Shown here one piece after another: positions 57,591-64,000 of a stretch of DNA of 64,000 nucleotides; position 1 is the stretch's first letter; each line of letters opens with the position of its first letter. The notes below the pieces were generated by a model that ran no database searches, was not told the DNA's origin, and saw nothing but the letters and a program-made list of their open reading frames with translations. Position numbers and translations under genes: made by a program. The DNA is from Phocoena phocoena. Its lineage: Eukaryota > Chordata > Mammalia > Artiodactyla > Phocoenidae. The stretch covers positions 136,612,281-136,676,280 of the forward strand of contig NC_089222.1 of the NCBI RefSeq assembly GCF_963924675.1, given 5' to 3'.

Positions 57591-57900
57591 CCTGGTAATG
57601 GTGTCATGTTGGGGGGCTCTGTGCTGGCCTGTGCACTGGCAGATTGGGCACTCGGAGTGGCCAGAGCCATGTTGGCCTTGGTGAGTGGAAGTCCATGTTG
57701 CTGAGCCCGTGAATTACCTCTAACCCTGCCACCATGGCCACGCTCTTCATGAGCCCATTGGGTGATGATGGGAATGACTGGGAAAGAGGCTGGCTGGTAC
57801 CCACGGAAAAGGTCATCCTATTCTCTTGACTACCAAACTGCCTCTCTGCTAAGATATCCTTTTGGTGAGCATTCACATGAGACACAAATGCGTTCACTTT
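57591..57900 (-). pseudogene. ERV-L integrase N-terminal region (remnant)
   Basis: A minus-strand frame (57897 to 57604) begins with the short HVNAHQ stretch that closes the RNase H region of these elements and continues into the integrase zinc-binding region. The frame shifts part-way, and the integrase catalytic core is not continuous. Position between RNase H and dUTPase fits ERV-L order. Non-functional. Confidence 0.7.
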
Positions 57901-58019
57901 TTGCCCATTCTGAGGGGTCTATCCACATACCTTTTCCCCAAATTCCCTTGTCATCAATTTTCCAATACTGTTCTTTCCAAGTCCTTGACTTTCCTGCTAA
58001 ACAATTGAGCACAGCACAT

Positions 58020-58745
58020 GAGGCAGTATATAATCACACACCTGACCATTTCCCTTCCAAGCAAAGTGCAACCAAGGGCATGGCTCAGAGCTCTACCCAT
58101 TGAAAGGACTGCCCTTCACCCTTGTCCTTCAGGGCTGTCCCCAAGGGCTGCAGCATTGCAGCTGTCCACTTGCTAGTGGTGCCTGCATATCATGCAGAAC
58201 TATCTGTAAGCCAGGCCCAAGTCTTTTCTTCCTCTGTCAACTGATTGCAGGGAATTCCTGCTGAGCCATAGGTATGGGCAAGGAGAGAGAAGGCAGTGTA
58301 GCAGGAGTGGGGACCACGCGCATTTGAGCCATTTCTTTGTGTAACTTACTTATGCCTTCAGGGCCTGCTTGGGACCGATCACATATGTATCACTTCCTTC
58401 CATTTGACGACAGAGTGCTGCTGTACACCCCCAACCTAATGGTTTATGGTCACGTGGTAACTTGGTGGCCCATGGTTAAGCATTCAGTCTCTGCTAAGGC
58501 ACAGTAATAGGCCAAGAGCTGTTTCTCAAATGGAGAGCAGTTACCTGCACAGGATGGCAGGATTTTGCTCCAAAATCCTAAGGGCCTGCACTGTGATTCA
58601 CCCGCAAGGGCCTGCTGAAGGCTCCACACAGCATCCCTCTCTGCCATCCCGTCAGGCCCCTTTACATCTGCTGACTCATAGGGTCCAAGTGGCATGGGAC
58701 CCTGGTCCTGCTGCAGAGCCTTCTTGTGTTCTGGGCCCTCCACTC
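58020..58745 (-). pseudogene. ERV-L RNase H region (remnant)
   Basis: A minus-strand frame (58743 to 58450) contains GFWSK and SPFEKQLLAYYCALAETE, the connection/RNase H signature of ERV-L pol. Beyond it the sequence is broken by stops and indels to about 58020. It lies downstream of the RT piece, as in an intact pol. Confidence 0.8.
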
Positions 58746-58879
58746 AAAAGCAGCACATTTTCAGGTCACTCAGTAACAGGCTGGAGCAGCACACCCATGT
58801 CAGAAATAGGGTGTCTCCAAAATCTAAAGAAGTCCGCTAGGCACTGTGCCTCCTTTTGGTTGTAGGCGGGGTCACTGAC

Positions 58880-59440
58880 AAGCAAATGTCTTACCAGTAA
58901 GTCTAGAGTAGTTGCTACTTCTTGCTTACTAGGTCCAATCAGCATAACGTCATCAACACAATGACCAGTATAATAAATATCTTATGGAAGAGAAAAGCAA
59001 TCCAGATCCCTGCAGATCACAGGGTTGTCATCACTCTCCAGCTCTGTGATGACACAGGGCTGGAGAGTTGATATACCCCCCAAGATGAGAGAGTAGAAGT
59101 GTATTGCTGGCCTTACCAGCTAAAAGCAAACTGTTTCTGCTGGTCTTTTCTAATATATTTCAAGAAAAAAGCATTTGCCAGATCAATAGCTGCACACCAG
59201 GTACCAGGTTATGTGTTAGTTTGCTCAAGCAATGAAACCACAGCTGGCATTGCAGCTGCATTGGAGTCACCATCTGGCGAAGCTTACAATAATCCATCGT
59301 CACTGTCCAAGCTCCATCTGCCTTTGGCACAGGCCAAGTAAGCGAGTTGAATGGGAATGCTATGGGAATCACCATTCCTGTGTCTTTCAGGTGCTTGATG
59401 GTGACATTAATGTCTGCAATCCCTCTAGGAATCCAGTATT
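58880..59440 (-). pseudogene. ERV-L reverse transcriptase region (remnant)
   Basis: A minus-strand frame (59375 to 59160) carries LTWPVPKADG and TMDYCKLRQ, typical of ERV-L RT. The catalytic tetrad lies further on at about 58960-58949 in another frame, and its first residue is Cys rather than the usual Tyr (CVDD). Stops and frame changes separate the pieces. Everything 5' of RT (gag, protease, 5' LTR) is absent; the sequence ends at copy B of the flanking repeat. Confidence 0.85.
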
Positions 59441-59940
59441 GGTTATCCTGAGACTCAAAGAGCCCACTGGCTATTTATGATGTCCTTCTAAATGTAGCTT
59501 CTCAAGGGTTGTTTATCCAGGAAGAAGTCAAAGAAAACGTCTCTCTGCATCTCAGGAGTTCTTCTATGATGAGCATTTTTGTGACCTGGGCTAGAATACA
59601 TCTTTACTTTACTAACCTCTAACTCAAATGCAGTGTTTTCTTCAATCATGAATATAGACAACTCACGGCAGTAATATTAGAAATACTTACGACTTTCTCA
59701 CCAATAGAAATTACAGATATTTTCAAATCACATTACAGTTGTTACAAGTGTACCAAAATATTGTGTATGCTCATCACTACCCTGAAACTGAAGTCATTCA
59801 TCTCAGCAATAGACCTTGCTTTTTAATGAGTTAACAAAGAAGCATAAAATCACTATTTACAATTATTTAAAAAATATTTTAATGACTACATTTCAATATA
59901 TAATAATTGCATTTGACAGAGTAAAGTCTTGGTACAATAC
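59441..59940 (+). repeat. Direct-repeat copy B flanking the ERV-L remnant
   Basis: Starts 'GGTTATCCTGAGACTCAAAG', the same base as copy A. It shares 'AGAGCCCA.TGG.TATTTA', 'CCTCTAACTCAAATGCAGTG', 'CCAATAGAAATTACAGATAT' and 'TTTTTAATGAGTTAACAAAG', at roughly 75-80% identity by eye with several indels. Confidence 0.8.
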
Positions 59941-60295
59941 TGGATGTCTAGCACCCCTGATCACCTTCATAGTTTATTTTGGTGTGGGGAGACATCTGTA
60001 TTTTCTGTCTGGCTGGGCAATCTATAACAATCTTCCATGACGCTGATAACATTAATTTATTTCTTGGTTTTCCTCTCAGCTATTTCCCAAGTTATTTTAG
60101 ACCTGAGGCACATGATTTCTATGAAAATGTATACCTTCTTATTTCTACTCCCCCAATTGTTCCTTTGAATCTAGTTCTATCGAAAGAGTTATACCCTCTG
60201 TTTTTGCATTCCAATCATGAGCCTTACTATAACCTCAGTTTTAGGAACGGCAGAACGAGGAAGAGCTTTCCATCACAGGTAATCACAGAAGATAT
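59941..60295. other. Unassigned sequence
   Basis: No named feature. The plus frame at 59979-60356 (125 codons) has no recognised domain. Confidence 0.35.
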
Positions 60296-60299
60296 TTCT

Positions 60300-61570
60300 T
60301 CATTGTTCTTGATTCAACTAGTACTTTTCACAGCCCATACTGGATGTCAGGAATAATACCGGGTTATTTAGCGCTTCAAGGATGGACGCAACATGGTTGC
60401 AATGGTAAAGAATCTTAATCGATCAGGAGAGACAGGCATGCAAAATGCTCTGGGGACACATAACATGGAGCAGGGGACTCTGGCACAGGAGAAGATGGCT
60501 TTGTGGGTGAAGGCACATATAAACTTGGTCTGTAAGAATGAGTATGGTTTGCAAAGTAGAGAAGGGACAAAGGAGAAGACCTGACTACCAAAGAATGGGG
60601 TTGCTGGTGGAGCCGTTACAGTCAGAGGAAGCCAGAAAGGTAAAGGGACATGTGTTTTAGGGAGCAAAATTGGTGTCAGTGGGCCTGGAACAAAAGTTAT
60701 CTGGGTGGGAAAAGGGGAGAAGGCGTACTGGAGAGGTTTCATGCTATGGAGACTGGACTTAGGATTTCTCAATAGGTAATTGGAAGCTGTTAATAACTTC
60801 TTTTTTAATTATTTTTTTTAATGGAGTATAGTTGGTTTACAATGTTTTGTTACTTTCTGCTGTACAGCAAAGTGAGTCTGTTATACAGATACATATATCC
60901 ACTCTTTTTTAGATTTTATTCCCATACAGGTCATTACAGAGTATTTGAATAGAGTTCCCTATGCTATACAGTAGGAGGTAGTTATTATTGTCTATTTTAT
61001 ATAGTGTTAATAACTTTTAAGTAGGGGAATAGCATGATGAGATGCAAGTATTAGAAAGCTGATTCAGGAGATGACACATTGAAGGAAGACAATGACATCA
61101 AAAAGAGTCTGTGAGCCATCTGAATTTGAAGCAAAAGAGGAAAGAGTCAAAGGTGCCTTTCAAATATCTTGCTTAGGTGAGAGGTTTGGTGGCGACATGC
61201 TCAATTGAGGAAAGGTCAAGTTAGGGGCAGAAAGTAAAGCTCTGGAGCTCATGAGAGCTATTGAGTCTGGGAAAATGAATGTATGAGTCATACACATGGA
61301 AGTGATAGTTAAAGCTCTGGGAACAAACGAGCCTTCCTAGGAGAGTGTCTAGACTTGAGATGTGAAGAGCTTTGAGGACAAGACCCCGGGGAGCACTAAG
61401 GTTAAAGAGTGAAGCCGAGAAAGATGAGTCAGGGAAGCAAAGCAAAAGAGAGGGGTTAGAGGATCCTTTGGAGAATCAAAAAGCACCATATGAGGCAAAC
61501 TCAGGGCTGTGGGTGGGAGGAGAGCATTTCACTAAGGATTTCAAAAGTAGCTACCAAGGCTGAGGTTGCA
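60300..61570 (-). repeat. LINE-2, antisense, interrupted by an L1 3' end
   Basis: 'CATACTGGATGTCAGGAATA', 'GACAGGCATGCAAAATGCTC', 'TACTGGAGAGGTTTCATGCT', 'AATTGGAAGCTGTTAATAAC' and 'GGGGAATAGCATGATGAGAT' follow the antisense L2 3' kilobase. The L1 piece at 60800-61005 splits it. Open frames here, including 60368-60772 minus (134 codons), are L2 debris. Confidence 0.6.
60800..61005 (-). mobile_element. LINE-1 3' end with TSD, nested in L2
   Basis: 'ATGGAGTATAGTTGGTTTAC', 'TTTCTGCTGTACAGCAAAGT' and 'GAGTTCCCTATGCTATACAG' identify the antisense L1 3' end. Perfect TSD GTTAATAACTT at 60789-60799 and 61006-61016. Confidence 0.95.
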
Positions 61571-61627
61571 GATGAATATCCTGGAGGTAGAGTGACATTA
61601 TCTACCTAAGGATGACATCTAGGGGGC

Positions 61628-62019
61628 TGTATTAGTCTGCTAAAGTTCATAACAGAGTACCACAGACTGGGTGGGGGGGGGGGGGCTCTGAAACAACAGC
61701 AGTTTATCTTCTCATCATTCTGGAGGCTGAAGTCCAAGATCAAGGTGCCATCAGGTCTGGCACCTGAGGCCTCTCTCCTTGGCACACAGATAGCCACCTT
61801 CTGATTGTGGCCTCACATGCCCTTTTCTGTGTGTGTGGACACTCTTGGTGCCCCTTCCTCTTCTTATAAAGACATCAGTCCTATTGGAAGAGGCCCTCAT
61901 CCTTATGACTTCATTTAACCTTAATTGCCTCTGTAAATGCCTTAGCTCTTAATACAGTCACACTGTAGGTAAAGGCTTCAGGAGATAAATTTGGGTTGGA
62001 CACAATTCAGGGTGTAACA
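61628..62019 (-). repeat. MLT1-type LTR (ERVL-MaLR)
   Basis: 'TATTAGTCTGCTAAAGTTCA', 'AGAGTACCACAGACTGGGTG', 'CATTCTGGAGGCTGAAGTCC', 'TCTCTCCTTGGCACACAGAT' and 'GGTTGGACACAATTCAGGGT'. It contains a 13-G homopolymer at 61673-61685. Confidence 0.88.
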
Positions 62020-62609
62020 GGAACTGTGGTGGGAAATGGTAACATGGAATGGAACTGAAAAGATCCGGCATTTCAGAGTTATGGAGTGAATCAGTTTCTC
62101 AGAGAAGAGACTTAAAAGGAATGCTGCACTGCTTGAGAGAAGGTCATGGATGAGAAGACATGTCTCTGACTTTGGAGGCTTACAGACCTCTGAGAAGATG
62201 GCATCTGTGAGTTCTCCGCAATGGACTCGCAGAGTAAGGAGAGTGACCCTCCAGTAGGAAAGTTTGTCACTGGGCTGTTTTCTAGTAGTACTGACTGTTG
62301 GTGCTGCTTGAGGATGTGGCATAGTCAATCCAGAGAGGGGACATGCGCCCAAGGTACCATGTGTACGGATCGACTTGGCTGTGCCTGGACCAACCTTCAG
62401 CCTTAGCCTCGTACCACTGAGCTCTCAACCACCTAAGAAACTCTCTTTTCCAGATGCCTTTCCCATCAGGAGCTGCTTTTTTGGTCACTACCGCTGCTGC
62501 CTCAGCAATTTTGGGGTTGGTGCTGGACAGTAGAGAAAGGTCATTTCATGACATGGTCGGATACCTGGGGACATGCATGAGGATCGGGTACGTTCTCCCT
62601 TCCTAACCT
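62020..62609. other. Unassigned sequence
   Basis: No gene or named repeat. Frames at 62221-62406 (plus) and 62282-62488 (minus) overlap. Confidence 0.35.
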
Positions 62610-62830
62610 AGATGTCCTGTAAAAACCCAACCTTCTGCTCCTGTTCTCACCACTTTCTGAGCCACCCCCAGCCTGCAGTCACCTTCACTGCCCACCAGCC
62701 AGAGTTCCCTTTGGAATGAAAATTATATTGCATTACTCTCCTGCTGAAAATCCTCCAGCAGATTTCTACTGCATTTAGAATAAAACCGAGAGTCATTGCC
62801 AAGACCTATTCTTGCCATAACCTACAGGAG

Positions 62831-62837
62831 TGATTTT

Positions 62838-62887
<50 letters not shown>

Positions 62888-63078
62888 CTCCCCATGAGAG
62901 GACATTTGGCAGTGTCTGAAAACTTTGGGGTAGCTACAACTTATGGAGGTGCTAACGGCATCTGGTGGGTAAAGCCCAATGGTGTGTTAAACATCCTACT
63001 ATGCGTAGGACTCTGACCTCCCTCCCTCTGCCATGACAAACAACTCTCCAGCCCCAAAGGTCAAGGGTGCTGAGGCTG
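62831..63078 (+). mobile_element. MER5A (hAT-Charlie MITE) inserted in L2
   Basis: 'GAGAGGACATTTGGCAGTGT', 'GTGCTAACGGCATCTGGTGG', 'ACATCCTACTATGCGTAGGA' and 'TGCTGAGGCTGAGAGGC' follow MER5A. CCTACAGG occurs immediately before it (62821-62828) and after it: a perfect 8-bp TSD, as expected for hAT. A (CA)n tract at 62839-62885 has grown near its left end. Confidence 0.9.
62839..62885. repeat. (CA)n dinucleotide microsatellite
   Basis: About 23 CA units inside MER5A. Confidence 0.97.
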
Positions 63079-63353
63079 AGAGGCCCTACAGGCCCCCATG
63101 TTCTGGCCCTGCCTACCCTGCCCACCTCTCTGGTATTCCTCTTGGGTCACTCTTCTCCTTCACAGTCATGATTTTTCCAGACACATCATGGCCCCCTTAG
63201 AACACTTACATTTACTGCTCCTTCTGCTGTGTCCCCGAACTGTTCGCAGGGCTTGCCCTTTCCTAAGGCTTTCTCTAATTCCGTGGACTAAAAATGCCCC
63301 CCTCTCCCCTCTTTCTTCCTAGCACTTCTGTTCATGGACAATTAGGGTACTGC

Positions 63354-63925
63354 TGTTGCAGAAAGCGGGACCCCTTCCAGGGCCCAAGAGTGGGCTCTTG
63401 TCTAACACTCAGAAATGAATTGTCCGAGGAGACACACGTGCTGACAAAGCAAGAGACTTTATTGGGAAGAGGGGTGCTTGGGAGGAGAGCAGCAGGGTGA
63501 GGGAACCCAGGAGAACTGCTCTGCCACGAGGCTCGGGGTCTCAGGGTTTATGGTGATGGGGTTAGTATTCTGGTTGTCTCAGGCCAGTCACGTTGCTTGG
63601 CCCATAGTTGGTCTGACTCAGGGTCCTTCCTGGTGACATGCGCATCTCTCAGCCAAGATGGACTCCAGCCCAAAGGATTCTGAAATGTTGGTCGTCTCCT
63701 CTCTCCTCCTTTTAGTCCCTCCCAAATTCTTCCGGGTTAGTTTTACGCCACATACTATGGGCTGGCGTGTCCCCCCTCCTTTCACCACCTCCTGAATGCT
63801 CCTCGTTAGTTTTCGGTGGCAGCACCGAGTTTTTTATCGGGACCTCCTGTTGTGAGACAACTTAGGCCAGCAGTTATCATCATGCCTGGCCAAGGAGGGT
63901 GGTTTTGGTCAACAGTTCCCTGACA
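63354..63925 (-). repeat. ERV1-type solo LTR inserted in L2
   Basis: About 570 bp with TG...CA ends on the plus strand, starting 'TGTTGCAGAAAGCGGGACCC' and ending 'CAACAGTTCCCTGACA'. On the minus strand it carries AATAAAGTCTCTTGCTTTGT, a polyadenylation signal in the expected LTR context. Similar LTRs occur in other cetartiodactyl genomes (recalled, not checked). L2 resumes on both sides. No internal retroviral sequence is present, so this is a solo LTR. TSD unclear. Confidence 0.75.
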
Positions 63926-64000
63926 CCACTGGCCTCTTTTCATGTGTCTTCCTTGCTAGAAGGTGACCTCTATGACAACGTGGGCTTCGTCTCATTCACT

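Larger units (their letters stand above)
62610..64000 (+). repeat. LINE-2, sense, interrupted by MER5A and an ERV1-type LTR
   Basis: Pieces in order: 'CATTACTCTCCTGCTGAAAA', 'ATTCTTGCCATAACCTACAG' (62610-62830); 'CCCCCATGTTCTGGCCCTGC', 'GTCACTCTTCTCCTTCACAG' (63086-63350); 'CCTTGCTAGAAGGTGACCTC', 'GTGGGCTTCGTCTCATTCAC' (63926 to the window edge). They are collinear with the L2 3' end. The last kilobase is split by two later insertions. Confidence 0.7.

Noticed and set aside
57304..58103. Plus-strand frames (57304-57519, 57762-58103) as genes
   Set aside because: They are antisense shadows of the minus-strand ERV-L pol remnant.

Overview
This is a mammalian, almost certainly cetacean (or hippopotamid), stretch of nuclear DNA. 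The evidence is nine copies of the tRNA-Glu-derived CHR-type SINE, several with the CHR-2 head and the GAGAGGCC/ACAACAGTGAGAGG body. There are also cetartiodactyl-type LINE-1 3' ends and typical eutherian fossil repeats (MIR, L2, MLT1/MLT2, MER5A, Tigger). No ruminant BovB/Bov-tA or pig PRE-1 elements were noticed. I found no complete protein-coding gene, no functional tRNA or rRNA gene, no CRISPR and nothing prokaryotic. The window reads as intergenic or intronic sequence, and most long open frames are by-products of repeats.

Layout. 0-11 kb: MIR, L1 ORF2 debris, a CHR SINE, a long antisense L1 3' end, an L2 3' end, (AC)n and (CTAT)n, and a composite SINE/L1 insertion at 9.8-10.2 kb. 11-16 kb: a pyrimidine-rich strand probably containing a decayed L2, then an L2-like tail and a MIR. 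16.9-25.4 kb: L1 3' ends, a three-level nest (old L1/HAL1-like element, Tigger DNA transposon, L1 3' end), two MLT1 LTRs and a SINE. 25.7-34.7 kb: old L1, an MLT2 LTR carrying an MLT1-like LTR, MER5A, MIRs and a SINE. 34.7-41 kb: mostly unrecognised, somewhat GC-richer sequence plus one MLT1 and MIRs. 41-47 kb: SINEs, MLT1, a hAT fossil and an old L1. 47.2 kb: an isolated exon-like segment with splice-like borders. 50-54 kb: old L1/HAL1-like sequence with an AT-rich expansion and a younger L1 3' end. 55.9-59.9 kb: a CHR-2 SINE and a minus-strand ERV-L remnant (RT, RNase H, integrase, dUTPase order) bracketed by two direct copies of a ~480 bp segment. 60.3-64 kb: L2 in both orientations, interrupted by an L1 3' end, an MLT1 LTR, MER5A and an ERV1-type LTR.

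No genes work together here. The content is a record of layered transposition, much of it readable from target-site duplications (TSDs). I found no convincing new biological system. The items most worth a second look are the dual-template-like SINE/L1 insertion (9791-10183), the exon-like segment (47230-47347), and the ERV-L dUTPase frame with its flanking direct repeat. Family names come from memory of consensus sequences and need a RepeatMasker/Dfam run; boundaries are approximate unless a TSD is given.
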